64,000 nucleotides of DNA, taken from Carya illinoinensis. Taxonomy: Eukaryota; Streptophyta; Magnoliopsida; Fagales; Juglandaceae. The notes beneath the pieces were generated by a model. The model saw only the letters and a list, made by a program, of their open reading frames with translations, made no database searches and was not told the DNA's origin. A program made the translations under genes and the position numbers. The stretch lies in assembly GCF_018687715.1 (NCBI RefSeq), contig NC_056760.1:27146501-27210500 (forward strand), written 5' to 3'. Shown piece by piece: positions 12,967 to 24,304 of this stretch; position 1 is the stretch's first letter; each line of letters begins with the position of its first letter.

Positions 12967-14749
12967 CTTTTTGGTTGCCCAGCTGACTGATTTTTGGGAA
13001 GTCCAAGGTGAAATTACAAGTAAGGTTAACATGAAGGAGCTGAAACTTTTGGACCTTTTTGATGTGCACCTATATGGATGTGGTGGCAACTCTACTTTGT
13101 GTCTAAATTAACAGTCAGCATAGTATGGGTTGACAAAGTGCCAACAAGCTGCCATGCAGATCAGAAAACAATACTTGAGTAAGGTATGCAATTTCCACAC
13201 TCTAGTTCATGTTAATATATGTGATTGAGTCACATATTCAAACATCTTCCCCCCCCCCCCCTCCATGGATTCTGCACAACAATGGATAGATTTAGTAAAT
13301 TTGGATATCCACTCTAATCTGAACATGGTTTTGCCATGTAAATAGTTATTCTGATTGGATAAAAAGACATTTGTAATTGGTGGCTGAGATTACAAATGTC
13401 TAATGATGGGATAGAGTAGTTAGTAACTGTAAAAATTTATGTGTAAAGGTCTTTTATCAGCTATGTGTAATTTAGGAAGGAAATGATAGTTCGTAAATGT
13501 AGGATGGACCTGATGCTTTTTTTTTTTTTTTTATATGTGATGTTTGGGTTGGGTTTTCCTGACACTCATGAGTATAGTTCTTTAGATTAAAATATTTGTA
13601 TCTCTAAAAATACTAGCAAGTGGTGGTTATATGGTGGAGATTGTTGCATGATGTTATAGGCTGGGTTCATCTGAAATTGACCAATATTGTCAGTATTTCC
13701 TGCATATCAGCTGTGCTAGATTGGAAGTAACTCAATTTTTCTGTTTTAGATTCTGATGACTCTAACCCAATATTTATGTGCAGGGAGTCTGAAGCCTGGC
13801 AGTCGAAGACCAAAATTGATGCTGAATTGTTCAAACAACGACACAATGAGGGGCCAACCTTGCCATCTATGTGGTCTGCTCGATGGAGGTGTGTTAATTT
13901 TGAGTGAAGATCCCCACAGATACTTTCACCAGGGAACATATTAGAAACCATGAAATATATATCATTGATATGTAGTAGTTCTATTTGGGGACATGTGTAA
14001 TTGGCTCAGATAGTTATGTACTTATATTGGCTGGGCATGTCAGCCTGAACAGAATCCTTTAATTTCTGGTTTATGTTGGCTGGATATGTTGTAACTGACT
14101 AGGGTGCATTTGGATGAAAATTGTATGTCTAATGGAGAACTAAGTGATATATGAAATAGATGATTAGCATTTTCTGGCCTTGGTTTGGGAGCTTTGCCTT
14201 CACGGTGTATTTGTTTCTGGTGTAATGATTTATCCTTTATATTTTGGAAAGGTACTGCAGCTAAGGGGGGAATCATGCATACATATGTGTTTTGTCTCGG
14301 GTGCAAAATGTGTGCAGTTTTAGTTTTATAGTGCTGGGCTGGATATGGATGGCTTACATCATTTGTAAATTTATTGATCTGTGGATTGCAACATGGATAG
14401 GATTCAATAAAAATATCTTATACATTTGAGCAAGAAATATTGATGTAATAAAATTCTGGTTATTGAGGTCTGAATTGGATATAATATATATAAATTACCA
14501 ACAGATGTATGGAATTGTAGTGTAGTAGTGGGAAAATGGTAAGGTATAGGAAAGGAGGTTGAACTTCTAAGTTGCTAGACCCTTCCAGGTAAATGGTTGT
14601 ATGTATTTATGTACATGGACAAGACTTGTGGAAAATGAGGATTATTGGCAACAATGCATCATCAGGACCCTTCAATATTGGCCAATAAAATGTACATAGT
14701 CCTATTCGGAATATTTGTATACATGTAAATGCAATTTGCCTACATTGAG
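12967..14749. other. CACTA 3' flank, no gene seen
   Basis: Short frames only. It includes a C-run (13250-13261) and a T-run (13517-13532). The ten-base word TGGTGGTTAT occurs at 13621. Nothing else is recognisable; this is internal, non-coding transposon sequence. Confidence 0.5.
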
Positions 14750-15507
14750 CTATAGCTAAGAAAATAATGGCCAATACTTATAGTTTTGGCAACGCTGAAT
14801 TGCCGAAAAATGTTGGTCTTCATAAAATAGGTTCCCGGCGATAAGGCAATTTACATGAGCCAAAGTCACTGCTAAGCCGTATTTACCAGAAGACAACGTT
14901 GCGGATAGTAACGTATTAGAAGGATTTGTAGTTGTCCGAAAAGCCAATTGAAGTCAGTATAACATCATGGCAATAAACTTGTTGTCAATAATACAAGTTG
15001 CCAATACTAACGTATTTCAAGAAATTGTCGTTGTCCGAAAAGCCAATTGAAGTCAAACATCCATTGTATAACCTCATGGCAATAAACTTATTGTTAGTCA
15101 TCCAAGTTGCCATACTTGTATTTTTTTGGCGACATAAGTTCCCAGAAGTCAGCTATTTCCTACAACATATATTTGTGGTAAGTAATCAATAGTCAAGTTA
15201 TGAATTTATGAGATAGCATATTAGTGGCAAGGTTGCATGCCAGGAATTGAGTTTGTTGTTCGAGATTGGGAGTTAGGTTTGCCGTATTACTGACAAACTA
15301 AATGACTTCTAGCAACGGCATAAATTGCCAATATATGTAAGTATTTTCGTCAAAACTTAAGATAGCCGAAAGTAGTAGTTAAATTGGCAATTTATTATCT
15401 GCAATAATGTGGCGGTATTTTGTTGTGGCTTTATATTCATTTGCTGCAAATTAAACTGAATTTGCTGCAAAAACTTTTGGCGGCAATTGTATGTATTTGT
15501 TGTAGTG
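14750..15507. repeat. CACTA right subterminal repeat region with terminus
   Basis: Dense short words such as TTGCCG, GCCGAAAA, TTGGCAA and GCGGCAA occur in both orientations, ending in TGTAGTG at 15501-15507. It contains an imperfect tandem duplication with a period of about 100 bases (14907-15005 and 15006-15112). Both copies carry GTTGTCCGAAAAGCCAATTG and GGCAATAAACTT. Subterminal arrays of this kind are where the TNPA-type protein binds in characterised En/Spm elements; that function is inferred here. Confidence 0.75.
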
Positions 15508-15716
15508 ATTGGAGGTTATCACAGAGCTTTATACAGTACTGTCTTATATAAGTATGACCTAGGGTACCATAGATAAGATAACCTAGAGCCATTCCAAGAA
15601 AGGTAAATTGACTATCAGATTATTTCACAAAGTTTTCACAATATGAGCCAGGCATGCTTACATTCCCATGAAAGAGGATTTGGCATACGAAAGCTCATTC
15701 AAAGGCTTTTTTTTTT

Positions 15717-16238
15717 TTGACAAAATTCTCAATTCTCACCACAAATAATTGGAGGAAATGTCAGGTAATAGTATTGGACTGGTGTTGCATGTGTAAGAAG
15801 AATGGTGAATCAATAGATCACCTACTTCTACATTGCAAGGTGGTCAAGACCATGGGAGAATTTTTTTTTTCTTTTTTTATTTATTTGCAAGAACTGGATT
15901 ATCATGGTTCATGCCTCTTAGATTGGTGGATTTTTTAGCAAGCAGGAGAAGCGTCTAAGGTAATTCACAAGTTGCAGCAATCTGAAAAATGGTACATATA
16001 TGTATGTGTTTGTGTATTTGCCAGAAGTGAAATGATAGAAGTTTCGAAAACCATGAGAGAACAATGGAGGAGCTGCAAGTAGTCTTCTTTAAAACGTTGT
16101 TCTTATGTGTGGGGGCCATTATTTGTAACGGACTAAATGTCCATGACTTTTTACTATCAGTTATAAACTCTACTTAGGTACTTCTTATGTATATTCCTTA
16201 TGTACTTGAACTTCTTGGTTACCAATTAAAAAAATAAT
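15717..16238 (+). pseudogene. LINE ORF2 3' fragment (zf-RVT region and tail)
   Basis: The translation near 15760-15870 reads VLDWCCMCKKNGESIDHLLLHC, which matches the zinc-binding zf-RVT segment near the end of plant L1 ORF2 proteins (CX2C followed by DHLLLHC). A stop and homopolymer slips follow. The remaining sequence looks like a LINE 3' UTR ending in an A-rich tail near 16228. The 5' part of the element is missing, as expected for 5'-truncated LINE insertions. Confidence 0.65.
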
Positions 16239-16675
16239 AATGGGAAGTCACTTCAAACTTTGTTATTCACTTACTGAGAATGCAGCTACTCATGAGTCAT
16301 TATATGCTTACTACGTGGGGCGTAGGCCGTATCACGTCGGCACCTGCCGAGAGCACATATATGTTCCTCCACATTATTGCAAATGTCAAATTATTGAAAA
16401 AAGTAATAATTTCTCATATTAGACAAGTGTTAGATTGGATCTTACCTATGGAGGAGCACTAACTAATTAACAAGTTTTGTGTTTATTTATTTTACATTTT
16501 CTTTGTTCTTTCTTAGAAATAGGATATGTAGTCATTCGGTGTTGCATCACATTTTTCCTTTCTCATTTTAGGCCTTCCTTTTTTTTAATAAATCTAGAGT
16601 TTGTGACTTCTATGATCTTGATCGTAAACTTATTTTATGAAGTTGCTGCATATATTTGTTTTTGTAGCTTTTATC

Positions 16676-16885
16676 TTAAGGGGGGTTTGGTAAGTAAGTT
16701 GAGATGAGATAAATTGAGAGTTGAATAAAATATTGTTAAAATTAATATTATTTTCTAATATTATTATTGTTGTGAGATTTAAAAAAGTTGAATTGTCTAT
16801 TATATTTTGTGTGAGAATTTGAAAAAGTTATAATAATTAGATGAGATAAGCTGGGGGGAACTTTTGTATCCAAATCGGGCCTAAA
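16676..16885. mobile_element. MITE, family 1, copy 1
   Basis: The left end reads GGGGGGTTTGGTAAG and the right end TATCCAAATCGGGCC, an imperfect inverted pair. The interior is AT-rich and has GAGATGAGAT words near both ends. It resembles the copy at 41991-42177 in order and wording (GAGATGAGA near the left end, GAAAAAGTTATAATAATTAGATGAGAT near the right). I see no clean target duplication. It is probably a hAT-type MITE. Confidence 0.6.
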
Positions 16886-17640
16886 TGTTAAATGGTATTC
16901 TTGCTACACTTTACTAAGAGTTGTGGAACGGTATTGTTTCATGGTATGTATTTAAAAGATTTAAACACATTATTTTGCTATGGCTCTCATGATTGTGGTT
17001 GAAACATATATGCTTCTTAAACTTGAACATAGAATATGCATAAGTATGCACTACAATAGCTTTGAGTTTTTGTGTCGGTTTAGAATTTGTGATGATCAAT
17101 AAACTGTCACCAAATATAACTTTTAGTGAAGGTTTCTTCCAACCATTACTAAAGTTGAAAGATAAATTGACCAACATTTGAACATTAAAAATACAATGTC
17201 ATTTTTATGATCAATACATTCAAACGTCATTATACATGTGAATGTAGACAAATACATTTAAACATACACTACAACAAAAAAGTAGCTTTCGTGACTACTT
17301 TTATATTCAGGGACTAAAAAATAGTTGCAAAAAGCACTCTTCAATTGTTTGGGTGGAAACTTTACGTCGACAAAAACAATTAACGCGAAAAAAGACCTTT
17401 TGCGGCAATTTTTATCTCTAGAAATAAAATCACTACAAAAACAATGCATTTAGGACTGTTGGGTTGCAAAAATCGCGGCAACTAAAAATGTTGTCACAAA
17501 TATTTTCGATGTCAAGAAATCGCCGCAAATATTATCGTTGGAAAATACATTGGATGATACAAGTTAATGCAACGACTTATAATATGTTTATGGTGACTAT
17601 TGTCACCGCAAAAAGTTGCGATTTAAAATAGATTGACCTC

Positions 17641-18440
17641 TCTCTCTCTCTCTCTATTCATTTTCCCCATTTTCAGAAAGCCCAAGCCCTAACCCGAATG
17701 CTTCAAACCCCCCACCTGCTTTTTTCTTTTGTGTGTTCCTCTTTCTTAGGGGTGTAATCTGTCCGATCTGGTCTAATTTCGGACAAAATTTAAGACTGAA
17801 CCGGTATGCATGGGCTTTACATTTTTCAAAACCGATTACACACCGGTTATCCTTCTAAACCGGTACCTTAAGTTTTACCGGTTTTCGGTCCGGTTCAATC
17901 CAATTTTAATAACATACAAATTCCTTATAAAAAAATATGTTTATTAAAAAAAATTGCTTTAAAAAAATCTGTTTTATTAAAAATCTATTACTATTTACAA
18001 AAATCTATTTTATAAAAAAAATCTGTTGTGTAAAAAAATTATGCTATAAATGAACTGCATATGATCAAGTAAATTTTCATGTTTAAGATTAAAGTTTTAT
18101 ATTATAAAATATACTAACATTATCTTATATATAATTATAATTTATATTATTATATATAATATTTAAAAAACTAATTTAAATATATATTATAGTGAACCGA
18201 TCCGGTCCGGTCCTAAAAATCATGAAACCAGAACTGAACCGATTCCTGCTGGTTTTGGCATTTTAGAAACCGGTTCCTAACTAGACTGGTCTAAAACTGG
18301 ACTAGTTCCACCGGTTTGGTCAAGTTCGGTCCGGTTTTCCGGTTACAATTTACACCCCTACTCTTTCTCTCACGTTATTTCCTATTTGCCCTAACCTTCC
18401 CCATTTTCAAAAATTCCAAGCCCTAACCTGATTGCATTCA
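17641..18440. repeat. Duplicated leader block split by hAT element A
   Basis: The block TTTTCCCCATTTTCAGAAAG followed by CCCAAGCCCTAACC near 17660-17705 recurs near 18395-18440 with a few substitutions. The CT-rich lead-in is also partly shared. The hAT-like element A (17747-18360) sits between the copies. An older local duplication of a 5' UTR-like segment is the simplest reading. Confidence 0.6.
17747..18360. mobile_element. hAT-like non-autonomous element A (TAGGGGTGTAA ends)
   Basis: Inverted ends are TAGGGGTGTAA and TTTACACCCCTA, flanked by a perfect 8-bp direct repeat CTCTTTCT (17739-17746 and 18361-18368), the hallmark length of hAT insertions. Both arms are crowded with CCGGT/ACCGG words, while the middle is extremely AT-rich. 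There is no coding capacity. The same family occurs at 21167-21809 and 48738-50153. Confidence 0.88.
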
Positions 18441-18573
18441 TCACAAAATAAGTTTTGTTTTTTATTTTTTTGGAGGGGTATGAAGGAGGTAGCCTCCTTG
18501 TTTTCCTATATATATATATTGTGATTTTAATTATATAAGCTTGGCTTATTCTTGATCTTGTGGTTGAATGCAG

Positions 18574-18670
18574 GGTTCCAGCTGTTGGGAAGATTAGGAG
18601 AAGATTTAGGGTTGTAACCTCAAGCAAACATTGCTCATTTACTACCAAACGAGGCTCTGAGAAGAAAGAG
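18574..18670 (+). pseudogene. Exon-like block inside the CACTA-like element
   Basis: A 97-base stretch is bounded by TGCAG on the left and GTATGC on the right. It is open in the frame VPAVGKIRRRFRVVTSSKHC and continues with FTTKRGSEKKE. It sits downstream of a CT-rich leader and a CCCTAACC motif, like an internal exon of a captured host gene. I do not recognise the protein, and no other joined exon is evident. Confidence 0.35.
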
Positions 18671-19807
18671 GTATGCCATTTATCTCATACTACAGTTTAT
18701 CTATGTGAGAAAACTTAGAATCCATTTGTATATTCAGATTATATGTTTTTTTAGGGTGGATCTTGGAGGTAATGGGGTCATAGTGCTGTAGAGTGTAGAC
18801 ATTTATGGTGGATCTTTTGGGTTTTCTCTATTATTTTTGGCTTTACATGGATTAAATTATCTCATACCTATCTTAGCTTCTGGTGTAGGTGTGTGGGGGG
18901 AGATCAAGTTGGTGTAGGTGTGTGATCGTGCAGTACTTATTGATTGTATAGTTGATTCATTATTGATTATTTTGTAATGACAACTTTCCTCGTCTTGTTC
19001 TTACATGCTATTGGGTTTGACTATACTTTTATTGTGCTTGTATTTCTTGGCTCAATTGGTCAGTATAGTTAGAGAGAGTGAAAGATATTGATTTTCCTTG
19101 CATTCTATATATAAATTGTATTACTACTAACATTTGATTATTTTTTCATGGTGAGTTTTGGATGGTTAAAAATTAGGGTTTATGAGTTACGTTACAAGAA
19201 GAGGATAATTTGATTAGAGTCCAAATTTGTCTCATACTCTCACATGTGCTATTCATATAATGAGTTTGCAAATGTGAAAATAGTTCTATGCTACAGGAGG
19301 ATGAGTTATTGGTATATAGGTTTTATTGTAATGGTATATAATACCTATGAATTGTTTGATGTGAGTTGATCCCGTTAAATATGGCAGAGTACATGACAGT
19401 TTTATTTGAATTCTTTGTTATCTTTCATCAGCTTATGATAGTTTGTTCTGTGCTATGTGTAAGTTGTATTTTTTAGCCTATTTCTACTGCTGGTTTGTGA
19501 TTATGCAGGGTGGATGCTTTGATTTTGGTTCTGAAATGGGTCTATATTGTAAATCTTGTTGTTGCGTCGTACTTATTGGAACTTTAGTTTTTCTTGGTGA
19601 ACTCAACGATAGATATATATCTTGGTGGTAGTAGAAGTTCAACATTTTGAAGATGTCATCAGTGAATTTAGTATAACCTTTCTTCACTTATTCTTCTTGA
19701 TGGTGAAGAAGGTTAAGTAAGGTGTACGGTATACACTTTATACACACCCAAACAGATTGGAATTTGACGTTTTTCCTCTTGTAACTTTTGATGAACATTT
19801 GTGAGAT

Positions 19808-19881
19808 AGATGTTTTGCCTCTTGTGCTCCACATATCATTACCGAGATGTTTTGCCTCTTGTGCCTCACATATCATTACCG
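19808..19881. repeat. 37-bp tandem duplication
   Basis: AGATGTTTTGCCTCTTGTGC and its continuation to ATTACCG is present twice in direct contact (19808-19844 and 19845-19881), with one adjacent swap (CTCC against CCTC). A recent local duplication with no assigned function. Confidence 0.85.
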
Positions 19882-20573
19882 ATTAAGCCTATGTGATATT
19901 ACCTCTGTGACATTAGAATCATGTATGCCATGTAAATTACTTACTAATCAATGCTCTTTCTACTTTTATGTTGACTTTTACATTTAATTTTGCTAGGAGT
20001 TCTTTTAAGATCAGCTTATCCATAGATTAATGCCCCTTGTCACACTGTCTGTCCGCCTGCTACCACCTTCTCGCCTCCTCTCCCCGCTAGTGAGTCTCTC
20101 TCTTTCTCTTAGTCTCCATTCATCTTTCCAAGCTCAGCTTGGATATAAATTATTGGAGAAAAGTGTTGAAGTTTTAGGGCTAGAGTCAATTTTTTTAATT
20201 ACTTGTTTGGAAATCCACGTTCTTTTATTGGCTATGATAATTGTGTTGATAAAACCCTCTAGTAAGCATGTCACTTTCAATTTTTTTTCAGTTTGTAATT
20301 TTTTTGCATCATTTGTATGTTTCATTACTTATCAAAAAAATTCTTATGAATATAATTTTTTTTTACTTGTAACATTTCTAGTAAAATAAATCGCGGCAAA
20401 ATTAGATTACTTGCTAGTTTTTTTTCTTCTTCTTCTTCTTTTTATTAATTAAGACAGATCTTTTGTCGCGACTTGGGGGCAATAAAAAATTGCAGGGAGA
20501 AGTCAATTGCGGCAATGTTTTGCCTTTTTCTAGCAATTAAGTGTCGCGACAAAAACTCATTTTCATTGTAGTA

Positions 20574-21166
20574 TCTAGTTATATGTACGAATATTTTTGT
20601 AATTTATTCGAATGTTAAAATTATTTACATGTAAACTTACTGTTTTAAAATTAAATTTCTATTATCTAAATGAATTGCGTTCAAATGTTAATATAGAGAT
20701 TCGAATGTTGCTGCTATATAGTTCAAACGTAATGTCTTCTCGTGCGAATGATATGCACTAATGTTTGAACGTATATGCTTAAAGTTGAAACGTTTGTATA
20801 TTGGAATTTAAATTTGCAAATTTAAATATTCAGAGAAAAATAAATGTTATAATATTAAACAGGAAATTGTAAATTAAAAAGATTGTTAAGAATTAAAATA
20901 CATAAACATGAAATATATTAACTAATATTAACTAATATTGTTCTTTACAAAAAGATAACAAAAAATAATATGAAATGATAAACACAAAAGTAAAAAAAAT
21001 GATAAGTAGAGCTACAGGTACATATTGTTTAAATATGTACAAAATTCTTTTGACAATGTGTTGACCTTTCTTTTAGGACTTCTAAACGATGCCAATTGAG
21101 AACATAGTGTCCTCTATTGATGCCCCAAATTTGTCGGTTGACGTGTAGAATAATATTGGACACAAT
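20574..21166. other. AT-rich stretch, nothing recognised
   Basis: No open frame, RNA or clear repeat end was seen. AT-rich sequence lies between the CACTA-like element and hAT-like element B. The bases just before 21167 may belong to the gypsy remnant that element B interrupted. Confidence 0.5.
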
Positions 21167-21809
21167 TAGGGGTGTATCCAGTCCGATCTGGTTCGTTTTG
21201 GACAAAATTTAGGATCGAACTAGTATGCACCGGTTTTATATTTTTCAAAACCGATTACATACCAGTTACCATCCTAAATTGGGACTCTAGTTTCTAGTCC
21301 GATTTTTCAGTTTTAATGTACTATGTTATATATTATATAATATAGTATATTATAATATATAATACTATAGTGATAATATATTACAGTATATTATAATATA
21401 TATTATAATTGTATTATAAATTATAGTGATATATTATAATATATAATATATATATTATAACATATAGTGATATAGTATTAGTATAACTATTAATACAATA
21501 AACAAAATGATATAAGATTTTAAAATTTAATATTATATTAATTAGTAATTTATCATATAATACAAAACTATTTTATATATAATTATATATTATATATAAA
21601 AATTATATACAATAGAAAAAAATTAAAATATATATAAACCAGTCCAGTCTGATTTTAGAAAAAGAAAAATCGGAACCAGATCTATTTTGATCAGTTTTAA
21701 GAAAAATAAAATCAGTACCGGACTTAACTAAACTCGAGACTGGACCGATTCCACCAGTTTGATTATGTTTGGTTTACCGGTTCACTATTTTTTTTTTTTT
21801 ACACCCCTA
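21167..21809. mobile_element. hAT-like non-autonomous element B (TAGGGGTGTA ends)
   Basis: Same family as element A. The ends are TAGGGGTGTA and TACACCCCTA, with a perfect 8-bp target duplication GACACAAT (21159-21166 and 21810-21817). The opening GTCCGATCTGGT and GGACAAAATTTAGGATCGAAC closely follow element A. The AT-rich core has long TATA tracts. It interrupts a Ty3/gypsy remnant, because the coding tail resumes right after the right duplication. Confidence 0.88.
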
Positions 21810-21826
21810 GACACAATCTTAGAGAG

Positions 21827-22232
21827 TTGAGAGGTCAAATCCTTTTGAGGAGAAGGAGAATGATGGGCACCAAGATAGACCTAGTCATAAAGATTTGTTG
21901 CAATTTTTAGATGGGCCAATTACAAGATCAAGATCTAAAAAGATCAAGGAAGCAATATAAGGATTAATACAATCTACTAAGGATGAAACTAGCAAGAGCC
22001 CAACAATTAAGATGGGCTTGAAAGAAGGAGATCCAAAATTTTGTTCCACGTGATATAAGCTATAGAAGACATAACTTAAGATTACTTATTTGGACTTAAT
22101 ATTATGTTTATTATTTTGAGACTTCGCCTAAGGGTATTTTGGGGAATACATTTTCAGCCTAGGGTTTTGTTTAGGGGAATAGTACTGTAGCGCGACACTA
22201 TTCACGGTACTGTAGCACGACACTATTCTCCA
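21827..22232 (+). pseudogene. Ty3/gypsy polyprotein tail and start of adjoining non-coding part
   Basis: Bases 21845-21961 read NPFEEKENDGHQDRPSHKD, then LLQFLDGPITRSRSKKIKEA and a TAA stop. The GPITRSR-K-KK signature is characteristic of the C-terminus of many plant Ty3/gypsy polyproteins. A TAG just upstream (about 21825) and the loss of everything before element B make it a remnant. After the stop the sequence looks like LTR-adjacent DNA. It includes a 25-base direct repeat (TACTGTAGCGCGACACTATT at 22183 and its near copy at 22208). Confidence 0.65.
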
Positions 22233-23700
22233 AGGGTAATTTTGAGAAAGATGGACTTAATTTTCAGCTAGAGTTTTGTGCGGATTTGGTTTAAATACTT
22301 CTTATTGCCTCATTTTAAACACTTGATAAAACTTTATGAAATTTGGTGATTATTTTATTGTGAGTTGAGTTTTATCTCCTCTTGTTCTTCTTGAATTATT
22401 GAACTTATCAAAAGTAAATCACAACATTTGAGGCGTTCCTCCTTTGTAATCTGGGTTCTTGAGACAGGTTCTTCAACGGGTCTAGATTTTAATATAATCT
22501 AGGTTCTTGAAATGAGTTCCTCAACGGGTCTAGATTCTTCCATCCATTGACTTAATTTTGTCTTTCTTGGGTGAGTTTTCAAATTGATTGACGGTTTAAG
22601 GGATTTCAATTCTGCAGGTTCATATCAACAGACTTCGAATGGATTTTTTTAAAGGATTCCAGAGTATAGTAGCACCTAATACTAGTGAGTGTAACACATC
22701 GAAAATAAGGTGAAGATGAATTGCGAACTATCGTATCATATTGTAAATGTAGTGAAGGCGAATTGCGAATTGCAAGTTGCCGTATCATATGGACTTTGAT
22801 GTACTCACACCCAGTTGAGAGGGTCAGTAATATGATGTGGTAGCTAGCAGGGAGCCCACAGTGCTTAGGGAAGCCGCGAGGTATACACCCACATTGTTAT
22901 ATTAAAAAGATTACAAGAGATTAATAAGAAATGAGACTTTGTTATATGGTTATATTGTTAATTTGATACATGGTTACAAGATTAGTGTTTTCAAAAAGAA
23001 AGAATATAGATGAGACAAAAATGTGTTTTTAGTCAAAGTACATGTTTATGCATTCATACTCATAGTTTACCTTATAGATGCTTATGTTATCTTTGTGTAT
23101 GTTTTTTGTTAACTTATTGATATTTTTTTAAATTTCATTGTAGTAGTTTTCACTACCATTCCCTCCGGAATGGTAGAACTTTTAGGTCAGGACTAGCTAG
23201 TCATGATGATGATTAAGGTTGAGGATGAGCTCAAACCAGAAAAAAGAATGGATTTAATCATGACTTACTTGGAGATAGCAGAAATTAGAAAGATGCTTTA
23301 AGGATTTCTTTTTAGTTAAAGGCTTTTGAAGACAATCTCTTTTACATTGAGGTGTACCTAGGAGTTTGATACTCCATTATTACGATGTATAATTCGGTTT
23401 ATACCTTATTTGATTAACTTAGAACAAGCATCATGTGATTTAAAGTTATGAATAAAGTTGGGATACTGGTTTATTTTGGTACAAAATTTTATGAAATGAC
23501 TTATTCTACTTCGATTACTTCATACATCTAGAATGCATGTTAGGTGCATTGCATGATAACCATCATATATGGGGGTATGTAACTCAGTGTTGCATGTCCC
23601 AACGCTCCAAGTCATCGCCAAATCCTAAGCGGGGGTTAAGGGCATCACAGTTTGAGACTTTAATTTTGAAAGATTGGTTTGAATCTCTAGCAATGGAGGA
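22233..23700. mobile_element. Probable LTR-retrotransposon non-coding remnant
   Basis: No coding potential. It includes paired phrases AACGGGTCTAGATT (22477 and 22523), a repeated GAATTGCGAA...GTATCATAT unit near 22715-22790, and a CAACGCTCCAAGTC to GGGCATCACAG phrase near 23600-23650. The last is reminiscent of gypsy LTR ends. I cannot define a TG...CA unit or a target duplication, so the limits are approximate. Confidence 0.35.
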
Positions 23701-24050
23701 TCAAATGAAATACTTAATTTTTTTATTTATTTTTCATAGTATATATTGTATTATTATAATATAAAGGAATTATAAAAATGATTCAAGATTAAAAAAAAAA
23801 AATTATTTATCGATATAGAGATATATGAAACATATTTATAATAAACAAAGATAAAGATTTTCCAATTTTAACAAAATATGTATATGGTTAATGTTAATTA
23901 CAAAGAACAATGTTAAAAAAAAGTTCAAGAAACAAATGAAGAAAAGTCATGGGTAAAAGATAACATATAACAATAAAGAACAGTTTTTGAAGAGGATTTC
24001 AAAATTAATACACGCCGTGATTTTTTGAAATATGTAGTATTTTATTTTTC
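23701..24050. other. AT-rich stretch upstream of the LINE, nothing recognised
   Basis: A very AT-rich, low-complexity sequence with no open frame of interest. It is the pre-insertion flank of LINE A; the left copy of that element's target duplication starts at 24051. Confidence 0.5.
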
Positions 24051-24304
24051 AACAATTTTTAGAGATAATTTTAGAATCTCAACCCCAGTGCTTTCTCTTC
24101 TCTGGTGAGAAGCATTAAAGCTTCAGTGTCGTTGGTTCCCAAAGGCTTAAGGTCTCACTATTTGTGAGATTTAGTTTATTCTTGTTTCAGTCGGTACTAT
24201 CTAGTGGCATTGAAGGTAGTGTCTTAGCATCCTGCCAAGTCTCAAAGCCTCACGTTCTGCCAGTCAAACAAGTTAATTCTTGATTTTTTTGAGGAAGCAC
24301 ACCA

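Larger units (their letters stand above)
2547..15507 (+). mobile_element. CACTA (En/Spm) DNA transposon with both genes; left end unresolved
   Basis: The element carries a TNP2-type transposase (2583-6388) followed in the same direction by a Ptta/TNPA-type gene (10425-12936), the normal gene content of an autonomous plant CACTA element. The right end is TGTAGTG at 15501-15507, the inverse of CACTACA, and the outermost 12 bases read inward as CACTACAACAAA. The 750 bases before it are full of short TTGCC, GCCGAAA and GCGGCAA-like words in both orientations, as expected for accessory-protein binding regions. The three bases after the terminus are ATT, the candidate target duplication. No matching CACTACAACAAA preceded by ATT is visible on the left, so the start given is only where recognisable coding begins. 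The true element may extend further left, even outside the window. Confidence 0.85.
17267..20573. mobile_element. CACTA-like non-autonomous element carrying host-like sequence
   Basis: The left end CACTACAACAAA at 17267 matches the right end of the large CACTA element for 12 bases. The right end ATTGTAGTA at 20573 is one base off the expected TGTAGTG. Both flanks carry GCGGCAA, TTGTCGCGAC and related words. A second CACTACAAAAAC lies at 17431, so the left side may be two stacked ends. The three-base flanks (ATA and TCT) do not match. There is no transposase inside. The interior includes a CT-rich leader with AAGCCCTAACC, an exon-like block and hAT-like element A, so it may be a gene-capturing element. 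Confidence 0.55.

Noticed and set aside
20030..20389. 119-codon plus-strand open frame (leucine/serine-rich start)
   Set aside because: The start is a CT-rich repeat and the rest is AT-rich non-coding sequence; no family resemblance.
22183..22231. CRISPR-like or satellite repeat
   Set aside because: Only two units of 25 bases in direct contact; eukaryotic LTR-type sequence.
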